Shown here piece after piece: positions 7,597 to 15,777 of a stretch of DNA of 64,000 nt. Source of the stretch: Candidatus Gastranaerophilales bacterium (lineage in GTDB: Bacteria; Cyanobacteriota; Vampirovibrionia; Gastranaerophilales; Gastranaerophilaceae); the NCBI GenBank assembly GCA_944322865.1, contig CALUQJ010000002.1, forward strand, positions 1 to 64,000, written 5' to 3'. Numbering within the stretch: the first letter of the stretch is position 1; every line of letters begins with the position of its first letter. The notes beneath the pieces were generated by a model. That model saw only the letters and a list, made by a program, of their open reading frames with translations, made no database searches and had not been told where the DNA came from. The translations under genes were made by a program, and so were the position numbers.

Positions 7597-7872
7597 ATGC
7601 AACATGCAAATTCTAAAAAATCTGAAATAATATTCGCCACACTGGCACAACAACTAAAACAGGAAAGAGAAAAACAAAACAAATCCATACGTTTGCTTGC
7701 AGACGAATTTGATATTCAAAAATCTTTAATAAGCAGGCTTGAAAATGGAATTAATGAACCGAAATTAATCTCTATTTGGACATTGTGTGAAGCATTAAAC
7801 CTGAAACAGTCCGAACTGTTAAGACGAGTTGAAGAAAATCTTCCTTGCGATTTTTCATTAATAGAACATTAA
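7597..7872 (+). CDS. XRE-family helix-turn-helix regulator
   Basis: This 91-residue protein consists almost entirely of a Cro/C1-type helix-turn-helix. KSIRLLADEFDIQKSLISRLENG (about residues 29-51) holds the two DNA-contact helices, followed by EPKLISIWTLCEALNL. It starts at ATG 7597; a TTG at 7585 would add four residues. No clear ribosome binding site is present, so it may be translated from a leaderless mRNA. It is divergent from the prepilin-like gene with only 26 bases between the starts, so the two promoters must overlap the opposing genes. This makes it a candidate local regulator of the pilin. Confidence 0.8.
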   Translation: MQHANSKKSEIIFATLAQQLKQEREKQNKSIRLLADEFDIQKSLISRLENGINEPKLISIWTLCEALNLKQSELLRRVEENLPCDFSLIEH

Positions 7873-7891
7873 TTGGATTAAGGGAATGAAA

Positions 7892-8137
7892 TTACTTTAC
7901 CAACCCTTCAAAGCCTTTATTATCTAATATTTCGATAAATTTTTGACAGCTGTAAAGTCCTTCAATTGCATTATTCGCCGAATCGATAACTTTTACAATT
8001 TCGTTAAGCTCTTCCATTCTTGTATTAGAAATTCTATGCAGAATTGTTTCCCAGTCCTCGTCTGTCGGTTGAAATTTTATAGAACTGTCATCAATACATT
8101 GCATGAGTATTAAGAGTATATTTTTTCTGAATTCCAT
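7892..8137 (-). CDS. Small hypothetical protein
   Basis: I do not recognise this 81-residue protein. It looks soluble and mostly helical (MEFRKNILLILMQCIDD, ELNEIVKVIDSANNAIEGLY), with no membrane span, zinc motif or signal peptide. The ATG at 8137 has AGGAAA close upstream, so translation is plausible. It converges with the XRE regulator and is followed by no clear terminator. It could be an antitoxin-like or adaptor protein, but nothing supports a specific role. Confidence 0.5.
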   Translation of the reverse strand: MEFRKNILLILMQCIDDSSIKFQPTDEDWETILHRISNTRMEELNEIVKVIDSANNAIEGLYSCQKFIEILDNKGFEGLVK

Positions 8138-8199
8138 TTTCCTAATATCCTAAAGAAACCAATAGAGTGAAGTCTTTTCCTGTAATAGGTAACGGCAAA

Positions 8200-8230
8200 A
8201 GTCCGAAATTCTTAAATAATTCCGGACTTC
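8200..8230 (-). terminator. Terminator-like hairpin after gltX
   Basis: AAGTCCG (8200-8206) pairs with CGGACTT (8224-8230), and the inner AAATT/AATT bases extend the stem. It begins 27 bases past the gltX stop. Only a short T-run follows on the minus strand, so efficiency is uncertain. Confidence 0.55.
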
Positions 8231-8257
8231 TGTTACAAAATTGTTACATTAGATGTT

Positions 8258-9721
8258 TTACTTCATAGCCATTTTGACGCGTTTCATAACTCTGTCTTTG
8301 CCCAAAATAGCGAGTATAGCTGTCATATCTGCGCCGCAGGTTCTGCCTGTAACGGCAACTCTTATTGCCCACATTGTAACTTTAGGTTTAATCCCGAGTT
8401 CCTTAAACTGCGCACGAAAAGCTTCCAGTTTGGTATGAAGTGTTTCCTCATCAAAAGTCCAATCTTCTGCCTGTTTTACAAATTCTTTTAATACATTCTG
8501 TGAAATTTCTGTATCCAGAACATCGGTTTGAGCTTTCGGGTCTATTTCAACAGTTTCACCGAAGAAATACGGAACAGCATCTGTTATATCTGAAAGTATT
8601 GTCAACGGTTCTCGTGTAACTTCAACCATTCTTGTATATTGAGCGTCTGTCATTTCGCTCAAATCATATTTTGTTAAATATGGTTTAAGTCTTTCTTTCA
8701 AATCTTCAATATCGAGCATTTTGATGTAATGACCGTTCATCCAGTTTAATTTATCATATTCAAATATTGAATTTGATGATGAAACATCGCCGATTCTGAA
8801 ATCTTGAGCAATTTCATCAACAGTTTTAATTTCCTGACCGTCAGAAGGTGACCAGCCGAGAAGTGCAACAAAGTTGATTAACGCTTCTGTGAGATAACCT
8901 TTTTCAACAAATTCAGAAACAGCAGTTGCCCCATGCCGTTTAGATAACTTACTTCTGTCAGGTGCAAGTATCATACCCAGGTGTCCGAAACGCGGGACTT
9001 CAGCCCCGAGTGCTTCATAGATAAGAATTTGTTTGAAGGTGTTGGATATATGATCTTCTCCGCGGATGATGTGAGATATTTTCATCAGCATGTCATCAAT
9101 TACAACAGCAAAGTTGTATGTCGGAGTTCCGTTTGATTTCATAATAACAAAATCTCCCAAAAGAGAGGTATCCATATGTAATTCACCTTTAACAAGGTCA
9201 TCAAATTTCAAAATAGAAGAATCGTGGAAAGCCTTTTGAGCTTTAGAGATATTAAATCTTATAGCAGGTTTTCTGCCTTCAGCGCGCAGTTTAGCTTTTT
9301 GTTCTTCTGTCAAATTTTCGCATTTTTTAGTATATACATAAGGTTTTTTATTTTTAGTAGCTTCTTCTTTTTCTGCCTCTAACTCTTCAGGCGTACAAAA
9401 ACATTCATAAGCGTAACCGCTTTCAAGAAGTTTTTGTGCATATTTCGGGTAAATATCAAATCTTTCAGATTGTGTATACGGACCGTAAGCCCCGCCTACA
9501 TCAGGACCTTCATCCCAATTTAAGCCCAATGCTTTCAGGCTGTCAAATATATTATCAATATATTCCTGACTTGTGCGTTCAGCATCTGTATCCTCTATCC
9601 TCAGAACAAATTTTCCATTATTTTTCTTTGCGAACAGATAGTTAAAAAGAGCTGTTCTTGCTGTACCAATATGTAAATTACCGCTTGGTGACGGTGCTAT
9701 TCTAACTCTGACTTCTGACAT
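8258..9721 (-). CDS. gltX: Glutamyl-tRNA synthetase
   Basis: GltX charges tRNA-Glu, and in many bacteria also tRNA-Gln, with glutamate. The class I motif is PSPSGNLHIGTA (HIGH-like, about residues 9-20) and the KMSKS-like loop is DRSKLSKRHGA (about 246-256). The open frame extends upstream through the tRNA-Gly sequence. The real start is ATG at 9721, because AAGGAT lies upstream and MSEVRVRIAPSPSG is the family's N-terminus. This gives 487 residues, a usual length. It lies 84 bases after a terminator, so it has its own promoter. Confidence 0.97.
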   Translation of the reverse strand: MSEVRVRIAPSPSGNLHIGTARTALFNYLFAKKNNGKFVLRIEDTDAERTSQEYIDNIFDSLKALGLNWDEGPDVGGAYGPYTQSERFDIYPKYAQKLLESGYAYECFCTPEELEAEKEEATKNKKPYVYTKKCENLTEEQKAKLRAEGRKPAIRFNISKAQKAFHDSSILKFDDLVKGELHMDTSLLGDFVIMKSNGTPTYNFAVVIDDMLMKISHIIRGEDHISNTFKQILIYEALGAEVPRFGHLGMILAPDRSKLSKRHGATAVSEFVEKGYLTEALINFVALLGWSPSDGQEIKTVDEIAQDFRIGDVSSSNSIFEYDKLNWMNGHYIKMLDIEDLKERLKPYLTKYDLSEMTDAQYTRMVEVTREPLTILSDITDAVPYFFGETVEIDPKAQTDVLDTEISQNVLKEFVKQAEDWTFDEETLHTKLEAFRAQFKELGIKPKVTMWAIRVAVTGRTCGADMTAILAILGKDRVMKRVKMAMK

Positions 9722-9804
9722 AAATAATCCTTCTTTCTTTTTATGGCAATAGTGCATAAAAAGAATATCACGGGCAAAAACTAAATTCAAGGGGCTGAAA
9801 AGAT

Positions 9805-9834
9805 AAAAAGCCTCACCTACGGTGAGTCTTTTTA
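9805..9834 (-). terminator. Intrinsic terminator after tRNA-Gly
   Basis: CTCACC pairs with GGTGAG around a TAC loop, extended by AAAAAG and CTTTTT on either side. The T-run follows in the minus direction. It begins four bases past the tRNA-Gly 3-prime end, and its symmetry allows use on both strands. Confidence 0.8.
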
Positions 9835-9837
9835 ATG

Positions 9838-9910
9838 AGCGGAAGACGAGGCTCGAACTCGCAACAACCTGCTTGGAAGGCAGGTACTCTACCAATTGAG
9901 CTACTTCCGC
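9838..9910 (-). tRNA. trnG: tRNA-Gly (TCC anticodon)
   Basis: The minus strand forms a 73-base cloverleaf. The acceptor stem is GCGGAAG/CTTCCGC, the D arm AGCTCAATTGGTAGAGT, and the anticodon stem CCTGC/GCAGG with loop CTTCCAA and anticodon TCC. The T arm carries GAGTTCGAGCCTC. CCA is not encoded. It is a single gene with its own terminator. Confidence 0.96.
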
Positions 9911-10054
9911 GTATCTCTAATCTAATACAAAAAAATATTTTTTGCAACCCTGTTTTTTATCTTTCTTTTTCTTTTATCTTTTCGTTACAAAATTTTAGAA
10001 ATTTGATTGTTTTCGCTATTTTCTGATATTATGTTTAAGAAAGGCGGTGTTTAT

Positions 10055-10447
10055 ATGAAAAAAACTTTAGTGTTTCTTGGAATATTTTTACTCGGGGTAC
10101 AAACTTTTGCCGCATCAAATGATGTAAATTACACTGATTACGGCAGAAGGCAGGATTTTAGAAACGCAATTATCTATGCAATCAGATACGGTAACAACGA
10201 ATGGGACAACTCTGATATTTTAACAGAACTTCTGGATGACGGAAGAAGCAATGCTAATGTTCAAAGCTATGTTGCTGAAATTATCAAAAATATAAAAGAT
10301 ACTGATGATTTTAAAGCTGCAATGAAATATTATATTGAAAATAACTGCACGGTTGAAGGCAACGCCATTAAATGCTCTGCCGGTTCCAGCTCCGGCAGCA
10401 CTAACACAAATGACGCAATTGAAGCTATTGAAAAAGAATTAGACTAA
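10055..10447 (+). CDS. Small secreted protein of unknown function
   Basis: The start at ATG 10055 is set by AAGGCGGTG upstream and by the signal peptide MKKTLVFLGIFLLGVQTFA, probably cleaved after FAA. The mature part of about 110 residues is acidic and helical, with two cysteines (NNCTVEGNAIKCSAG) that could form a disulfide. A serine/glycine/threonine linker precedes a short acidic C-terminal helix. I recognise no family. Its 3-prime end overlaps the convergent response-regulator gene by nine bases. Confidence 0.75.
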   Translation: MKKTLVFLGIFLLGVQTFAASNDVNYTDYGRRQDFRNAIIYAIRYGNNEWDNSDILTELLDDGRSNANVQSYVAEIIKNIKDTDDFKAAMKYYIENNCTVEGNAIKCSAGSSSGSTNTNDAIEAIEKELD

Positions 10448-11107
10448 ACCTTCTTTCAATGCTTTTACCGCAGCCTGCGTTCTGTCATCTACAACAAGTT
10501 TTTGGATAATGTTGCAGACATGCGCTTTTGCGGTGTGTTCTGATATGGTTAATTCCTGTGCTATTTCGTTGTTTGATTTTCCGTCAACAACAAGTTTTAA
10601 TACTTCATATTCACGCTGGGTAAGATTGGCATGCTGCTCTTTAAACATTGCACGCGACATCTGACGCGGGGGAATTACACCGCAATTCTTTTCTCTTAAT
10701 ATCGGAACAACCTGCGGATCCAGCCACATGGCACCATCTTTTACTGTCTTAATTATCATTTTTAAATATTCTGTATTAATGTCCTTCATTACATATGCAC
10801 AAGCGCCGGCATGTAGTGCATCCATTACCTCACACTCGCTTAAATGTGATGTTAAAATAATTATCTTTGCCTTACTGTTATGCTCAATGATTCTTTTTGC
10901 CGCCTCTATACCGGAAATATCAGGCAGACCTATATCCATCAAAATCACATCAGGATGAATAATTTTATACTTTTCTATTGCCTCTTTTCCGCTTTGGGCT
11001 TCTGACACAACTTTTATTTCGTTCTGCCCCTCCAATAAAGATTTCAGCCCGACACGCATTAACTTTTGGTCTTCTACTAATAATACTTTTATAGGTTCTG
11101 TATTCAT
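10439..11107 (-). CDS. NarL/LuxR-family response regulator
   Basis: This is a two-domain transcription regulator of 222 residues. The receiver domain begins IKVLLVEDQKLMRVGL, and the phospho-acceptor Asp lies in DVILMDIGLPD (near residue 54). The C-terminal LuxR-type helix-turn-helix is LTQREYEVLKLVVDGKSNNEIAQ and ISEHTAKAHV. The ATG at 11107 is preferred because GGAG lies nine bases upstream. The in-frame ATG at 11122 would place that GGAG inside the gene. No partner kinase is adjacent; an orphan histidine kinase lies at 49.3-50.6 kb, but pairing is only a guess. Confidence 0.92.
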   Translation of the reverse strand: MNTEPIKVLLVEDQKLMRVGLKSLLEGQNEIKVVSEAQSGKEAIEKYKIIHPDVILMDIGLPDISGIEAAKRIIEHNSKAKIIILTSHLSECEVMDALHAGACAYVMKDINTEYLKMIIKTVKDGAMWLDPQVVPILREKNCGVIPPRQMSRAMFKEQHANLTQREYEVLKLVVDGKSNNEIAQELTISEHTAKAHVCNIIQKLVVDDRTQAAVKALKEGLV

Positions 11108-11516
11108 AATCGTTATCTCCATATATTTTTCTATTATATTTATAAAATCTTTTGTCAGTCATTTAATCGGTTTGTCTTGATTTTTGTCAGACAATATTAC
11201 AAACTTAATATTTCGAAATATAATTTGTATTAAAATTTAATACAAATTTACGTAATGACGCCTTCTGAGTTGTACTTTTGTTAAATTTATAAAGAAAATC
11301 CGAAAAAATACTTGCAAAAATCTTACCAGCTTGTTAATATTTATTGTATATCGTATTTATAAATTGATTTATACTGCTCCTTTCGCAGTTTCATGGCGGT
11401 TATATTTAATTCCTCATATAGCCGTCTTTTTCTTAATAAAAAATTAATGAAATAATTGTGGAAAAAATTCACGGTTTGTTTTAAAATATAAATTGATAAA
11501 ATGAAGGTGAACAGAT
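11108..11516. other. AT-rich divergent intergenic region with palindromes
   Basis: These 409 bases separate the response regulator (minus) from nadB (plus). They hold a perfect 27-base palindrome (arms AATTTGTATTAAA at 11222-11234 and its complement at 11236-11248). A smaller palindrome ATATTTCGAAATAT lies just before it. I see no gene with a credible ribosome binding site. The palindromes are good operator candidates for either promoter. Confidence 0.5.
11222..11248. promoter_or_regulatory. Perfect 27-base palindrome, operator candidate
   Basis: The two 13-base arms AATTTGTATTAAA and TTTAATACAAATT are exact complements around one central A. It lies about 270 bases before nadB and 115 bases before the response-regulator start. 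A dimeric regulator such as an NAD-responsive repressor or the response regulator itself could bind. This is inferred from symmetry alone. Confidence 0.4.
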
Positions 11517-13136
11517 ATGAAATACTCAAAATATTCCACGGTAATAGTTGGCAGCGGTATTGCAGGATTGTATGCTGCACTAAAAATCGAACAGCAGGTT
11601 AATCTGCCTGACGGAATACTGCTGGTTACAAAATCGCAACTCGGCGAAAGCAATTCACGCTATGCTCAGGGTGGAATGGTAGGAGTGCTTAAAGAAAACA
11701 AGAATGATTCTACCGCTTCTCATATCAGTGACACAATTAAAGCCGGCGCCGGATTGAGTGAGTTTAATACAGTTAAATTCATCTCTGAAAATTCCGATGC
11801 GGTTATCAAAGATCTTATGAAATTCGGTGTTGAGTTTGACCGTGATGAAAATGGCGAACTAACATTCACACTTGAGGCAGCGCACAGTGTAAATCGCGTA
11901 CTGCATGCCGGTGGTGATGCAACCGGCAGAATGGTGGAAGAAGCACTATGTAAAAAGGTTAGCGAAAATCCGAATATTGATATTTATGAAAACACACTAG
12001 CCATAGAATTGCTCGTTAATTCAGAAAAAGAATGCCGCGGATTGGTTGTATTCAATGAATTAACCGGGGAATATGAAACAATATATGCATCAGTTGTAAT
12101 ACTTGCAACAGGCGGTATCGGACAATTATATAAATATACAACAAATCCGATTGGGGCAACCGGTGACGGTATTGCTCTTGCTTACAATGCTGGAGCGGTT
12201 TTGCAGGATATGGAATTTGTACAGTTTCACCCGACGGCTCTTGCTATTGACGGAGAAGAAAACAGATTTTTGATAAGCGAAGCAGTCAGAGGCGAAGGCG
12301 CTAAGCTTGTTGATGCTGACGGGGTTGAATTTATGGCAAAATACCACGAAAAAAAAGAACTTGCCCCGCGTGATATTGTAACAAGAGCAAATTATAATGA
12401 AATGCTCGAAAAACATCTTAACAATGTTTACCTTAATGCAACCTGCATTGCCAAAGAAAAACTCGCGAAACGTTTTCCAAACATCTCTAAAAAATGTGCC
12501 CGAAACGGCATTGATATATCAAAAGATTTTATACCTGTTGCGCCGGCAGCACATTATTTTATGGGCGGAATAAAAACCAACATAACAGGCGAAACTTCTA
12601 TAAAAGGTTTGTATGCAATAGGCGAAACCTCTTCTACGGGGCTGCACGGAGCAAATAGGCTTGCAAGCAATTCGTTGCTTGAATGCGTTGTGTGTGCTTA
12701 TGAAGTCGCTGATATTTTACAAAAACAAGAATTAAAAACACCTAAACAAATCGATACAGGGATTAAAGCAGCTATTGATAAATACAACAATGAAGAAGAT
12801 GTGCTTGATGAGATTGATGTTACGCCTTTAAAACATGAGTTGCAGAATATTATGTGGGATTATGTCGGTATTTTACGCAGCGGCAAATCATTAACGACTG
12901 CTATTGAAAAATTAAACCACTTAAAATCCAAATTTCAGCGTACAAACAAATGCCTTAACAAGGCAGAATATGAATTTAAGAATATGCTGACAGTCGCTCA
13001 ACTTATTGCAATATCAGCATATAACCGTAAAGAATCCCGCGGAGCGCATTACAGATTGGATTTTTTGAATACAAATGATGAATGTATTCACAGTTGTTTG
13101 ACAAAAAAAGAAGGAGAATTGAGCTTTGTTAACTAA
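11517..13136 (+). CDS. nadB: L-aspartate oxidase
   Basis: NadB oxidises L-aspartate to iminoaspartate with FAD, the first step of de novo NAD synthesis. Anaerobes use fumarate as acceptor. The FAD-binding motif VGSGIAGLYAAL is at residues 11-22, SRYAQGGMVGV at 47-57, and the active-site region TGLHGANRLASNSLLECVV near 378-396. The length of 539 residues is normal. AAGGTG precedes the ATG. The gene overlaps nadC by 11 bases. nadA is not in the window. Confidence 0.97.
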   Translation: MKYSKYSTVIVGSGIAGLYAALKIEQQVNLPDGILLVTKSQLGESNSRYAQGGMVGVLKENKNDSTASHISDTIKAGAGLSEFNTVKFISENSDAVIKDLMKFGVEFDRDENGELTFTLEAAHSVNRVLHAGGDATGRMVEEALCKKVSENPNIDIYENTLAIELLVNSEKECRGLVVFNELTGEYETIYASVVILATGGIGQLYKYTTNPIGATGDGIALAYNAGAVLQDMEFVQFHPTALAIDGEENRFLISEAVRGEGAKLVDADGVEFMAKYHEKKELAPRDIVTRANYNEMLEKHLNNVYLNATCIAKEKLAKRFPNISKKCARNGIDISKDFIPVAPAAHYFMGGIKTNITGETSIKGLYAIGETSSTGLHGANRLASNSLLECVVCAYEVADILQKQELKTPKQIDTGIKAAIDKYNNEEDVLDEIDVTPLKHELQNIMWDYVGILRSGKSLTTAIEKLNHLKSKFQRTNKCLNKAEYEFKNMLTVAQLIAISAYNRKESRGAHYRLDFLNTNDECIHSCLTKKEGELSFVN

Positions 13137-13956
13137 ATTTTATATTGAAGATCACATAAAATCAGCGCTTATGGAGGACATCGGTTTTGGTGATATTACA
13201 ACCGAAAACCTTGCAAGCGAAACCGATTTTTTGGAAGGTTCACTGAATACCAGAGTGGACGGTATTTTATGCGGATGTGAAGTCTTTAAAACTGTTTTTG
13301 AGATTTTATCAAAAGACATAAAAATAAAATTCTATTTTAAAGACGGCGATAAAATAAAAAAAGGTGATAAAATTGCCGATTTATCCGGTCCGGCAAAATA
13401 TCTGCTAATGGGTGAACGCGTTTCGTTAAACTATATTCAGCGCATGAGCGGTATTGCAACCGAAACAGCAAAATATCAGGCTGCAATAGGTGAATTGAAA
13501 GCCAAAATTGTTGATACAAGAAAAACCACCCCGAATTTTAGAGCATTCGAAAAATATGCCGTAAAAACCGGCGGCGGAGCACTTCACAGATTTAACCTCT
13601 CAGATTGCGCCATGATAAAAGATAATCATATAAGACTTGCCGGCACGATTACAAACGCCGTTGAAAAGCTGAGAAAAAATCTTTCTCATGCACATAAAAT
13701 AGAGGTTGAATGTGATACGCTTGATCAGGTAAAAGAAGCTGTTGAATGTAAAGCGGATATTATAATGCTTGATAATATGACAATCTTTGATATGAAAGCG
13801 GCATGTGATTTTATAGCAGGTCGTGCAATTGTCGAAGCAAGCGGAAATGTTAATCTGGATACAGTCAGAACAATTGCCGAAACAGGCGTTGATATAATAT
13901 CTTCAAGTGCAATTGTTGCCAAAGCGCCGACTCTTGATCTGGCTCTTGATATGTAA
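13126..13956 (+). CDS. nadC: Quinolinate phosphoribosyltransferase
   Basis: NadC decarboxylates quinolinate and joins it to PRPP to make nicotinate mononucleotide. The 276 residues are typical. Signature segments are DIGFGDITTENL (about 13-24), the phosphate-binding VDTRKTTPNFRAFEKYAVKT (about 129-148) and the C-terminal EASGNVNLDT with DIISSSA. The start is TTG at 13126, with AAGGAG nine bases upstream inside nadB, so the two genes are translationally coupled. Confidence 0.97.
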   Translation: MLTKFYIEDHIKSALMEDIGFGDITTENLASETDFLEGSLNTRVDGILCGCEVFKTVFEILSKDIKIKFYFKDGDKIKKGDKIADLSGPAKYLLMGERVSLNYIQRMSGIATETAKYQAAIGELKAKIVDTRKTTPNFRAFEKYAVKTGGGALHRFNLSDCAMIKDNHIRLAGTITNAVEKLRKNLSHAHKIEVECDTLDQVKEAVECKADIIMLDNMTIFDMKAACDFIAGRAIVEASGNVNLDTVRTIAETGVDIISSSAIVAKAPTLDLALDM

Positions 13957-13979
13957 TCATTAAGAGAAAATTTATTCCC

Positions 13980-14030
13980 TTGAATTAATTATTTGTTTGT
14001 TATAAATTGGAAGTGTGTAAATATTTTACA
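13980..14030 (+). promoter_or_regulatory. Promoter and small palindrome before fba
   Basis: TTGAAT (13980-13985) and an extended minus-10 TGTTATAAA (TATAAA at 14001-14006) are spaced by 15 bases. Just past the expected start site, TGTAAA-TAT-TTTACA (14016-14030) forms a 15-base palindrome that could be an operator. The gene's AAGGAG follows, directly before the ATG at 14051. Confidence 0.5.
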
Positions 14031-14050
14031 AATTAAGAAGGAGAACTCAA

Positions 14051-15010
14051 ATGAGTGAAAGAAAATTAGTTGGAACAGGCGAAATGTTCAAAAAAGCACT
14101 TGCAGGCGGTTATGCTATTGGTGCTTACAACGTAAACAACATGGAAATTTTACAAGGTATTGCAGAAGCTGCTGAAGAAACTCAATCACCTATTATTCTT
14201 CAGGTTTCAGCAGGTGCAAGAAAATACGCTAACCAAACTTACTTAATCAAATTGGTTGAAGCTGCATTGGCAACAACAACAGTACCTATTGCATTACACT
14301 TAGACCACGGTGCTGATTTTGAAATTTGTAAAGCATGTATTGACGGCGGATTTTCATCAGTTATGATCGACGGATCAAGATTCCCGTTGGAAGAAAATAT
14401 CAAATTAACAAAACAGGTAGTTGATTATGCTCATCCGCGCGGAGTTTCAGTAGAAGCTGAATTGGGTAAATTAGCAGGTGTTGAAGATGATGTTAAAGTA
14501 CATGCTAAAGATTCTACATACACTGATCCGGAAGAAGCAGCAAGATTTGTTAAAGAAACAGGCTGTGATTCATTAGCAGTTGCTATCGGTACTTCACACG
14601 GTGCTTACAAATTCAAAGGCGAAGCTAAATTAGACTTTGAAAGATTGGCAGAAATCAAAAAAGCAGTAAATGCAGCTGTTGGTTACGATTATCCGCTTGT
14701 TCTTCACGGTTCATCATCAGTACCGAAAGAATTTGTAGAAAAATGTAATAAATTCGGCGGTAACCTGCCTGATGCACAAGGTGTTCCGGAAGATATGCTT
14801 AATTACGCATCAAAACACGGCGTTGCAAAGATTAATATCGATACAGATTTAAGACTTGCAATGACATCAACTATCAGAGAATTTTTCATCGAACATCCTG
14901 AAAAATTCGACCCGCGTGAATACATGGGACCTGGCAGAACAGCTGTTAAAGAAATGGTTAAACATAAAATGGTTGACGTTCTTGGTACAGCAGGACATGC
15001 TCAAGACTAA
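14051..15010 (+). CDS. fba: Fructose-bisphosphate aldolase, class II
   Basis: This zinc-dependent aldolase interconverts fructose 1,6-bisphosphate with glyceraldehyde 3-phosphate and dihydroxyacetone phosphate. It is 319 residues long. The metal and substrate motifs are LHLDHGADFE (about 81-90), VEAELGKLAGVED (near 134-146), GTSHGAYKFKG (about 179-189) and LVLHGSSSVPKEF (about 217-229). The codons are more AT-biased and uniform than in its neighbours, as expected for a highly expressed gene. It is monocistronic, with its own promoter and strong terminator. Confidence 0.97.
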   Translation: MSERKLVGTGEMFKKALAGGYAIGAYNVNNMEILQGIAEAAEETQSPIILQVSAGARKYANQTYLIKLVEAALATTTVPIALHLDHGADFEICKACIDGGFSSVMIDGSRFPLEENIKLTKQVVDYAHPRGVSVEAELGKLAGVEDDVKVHAKDSTYTDPEEAARFVKETGCDSLAVAIGTSHGAYKFKGEAKLDFERLAEIKKAVNAAVGYDYPLVLHGSSSVPKEFVEKCNKFGGNLPDAQGVPEDMLNYASKHGVAKINIDTDLRLAMTSTIREFFIEHPEKFDPREYMGPGRTAVKEMVKHKMVDVLGTAGHAQD

Positions 15011-15031
15011 TCTTAAATATAAAAAACACGG

Positions 15032-15070
15032 ACACCGGTCGGACAACATAATACCCGACCGGTGTTTTTA
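15032..15070 (+). terminator. Strong intrinsic terminator after fba
   Basis: An 11-bp perfect stem ACACCGGTCGG/CCGACCGGTGT (15032-15042 and 15055-15065) is followed by a T-run. It ends the fba transcript 21 bases past the stop codon. Confidence 0.9.
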
Positions 15071-15185
15071 AATCAAAGTCTTAAAAAAATTTAGGACGAT
15101 AGTTTTTCTAAATATTTATTAATTTTTTTGACACACACGCCAAAATTTACTATAATAAAAGAATAATACAATTTTGAGGTGATAA

Positions 15186-15776
15186 ATGAGAGAACTTTTA
15201 GAAAAAGACAGACGCATAACAGTTGTACCACACGATTTTCGTAACGCTAACAAAGGCACTATTACAGAAGTTAGTCCTGAAGGTTTTACTGTTGAACTTG
15301 ATTACGATTCAGTCGGCATGCTCAAACATAACTATTGCGAATTTTATACCCAAACTCAATATGGTATGCTCTTCTTTACTTCTTACCCTAAAGAAATTAA
15401 CGACAAAACTATATTTGTGGCTAGTCCTGCAAAACATAAATTCTTACAAAGACGTCAATACAGACGTATTAAATTTATTAAAGAACTAGATTTATCTACT
15501 CAAAATGCTACCCATAAAATCACGACACTTGATATATCAGCCGGCGGTATGAAATTTAAGACAAAAGAAAATGTTAACATTGAAGATGAATATAAAATTG
15601 TACTTCCGCTGTCTGAAATTCAATCTGTAGAATGCCTGTTCTCCCCTATTCGTATTGAAAAAAATAACGAAGGCTCCTACACTTTGTCAGGAAGATTCAA
15701 TTTCCATAACAACATTGATAAAATGACCTTAATACAATATTGCACAAAAAGAAGTATTGAAATAGATAACAAATAA
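15186..15776 (+). CDS. PilZ-domain c-di-GMP receptor
   Basis: This soluble protein of 196 residues has a C-terminal PilZ domain. The two c-di-GMP-binding motifs are present: RRQYRR (residues 89-94, RxxxR) and DISAGGMKF (116-124, D/NxSxxG). The N-terminal half (NKGTITEVSPEGFTVEL) is a beta-rich YcgR-N-like or flagellar-brake-like domain. Such proteins adjust motility or surface polymer output to c-di-GMP levels. GAGGTG lies upstream of the ATG. The next gene starts one base past its stop, so the two are co-transcribed. Confidence 0.9.
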   Translation: MRELLEKDRRITVVPHDFRNANKGTITEVSPEGFTVELDYDSVGMLKHNYCEFYTQTQYGMLFFTSYPKEINDKTIFVASPAKHKFLQRRQYRRIKFIKELDLSTQNATHKITTLDISAGGMKFKTKENVNIEDEYKIVLPLSEIQSVECLFSPIRIEKNNEGSYTLSGRFNFHNNIDKMTLIQYCTKRSIEIDNK

Positions 15777-15777
15777 A

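Noticed and set aside
8258-9895. The gltX frame extended to 545 residues from an upstream start at 9895
   Set aside because: The extra 58 residues translate the tRNA-Gly gene and its terminator. The ribosome binding site and family N-terminus point to ATG 9721.
12126-12416. Antisense frame within nadB encoding a Cys/Phe-rich product
   Set aside because: It is the complement of conserved nadB codons, with no ribosome binding site.
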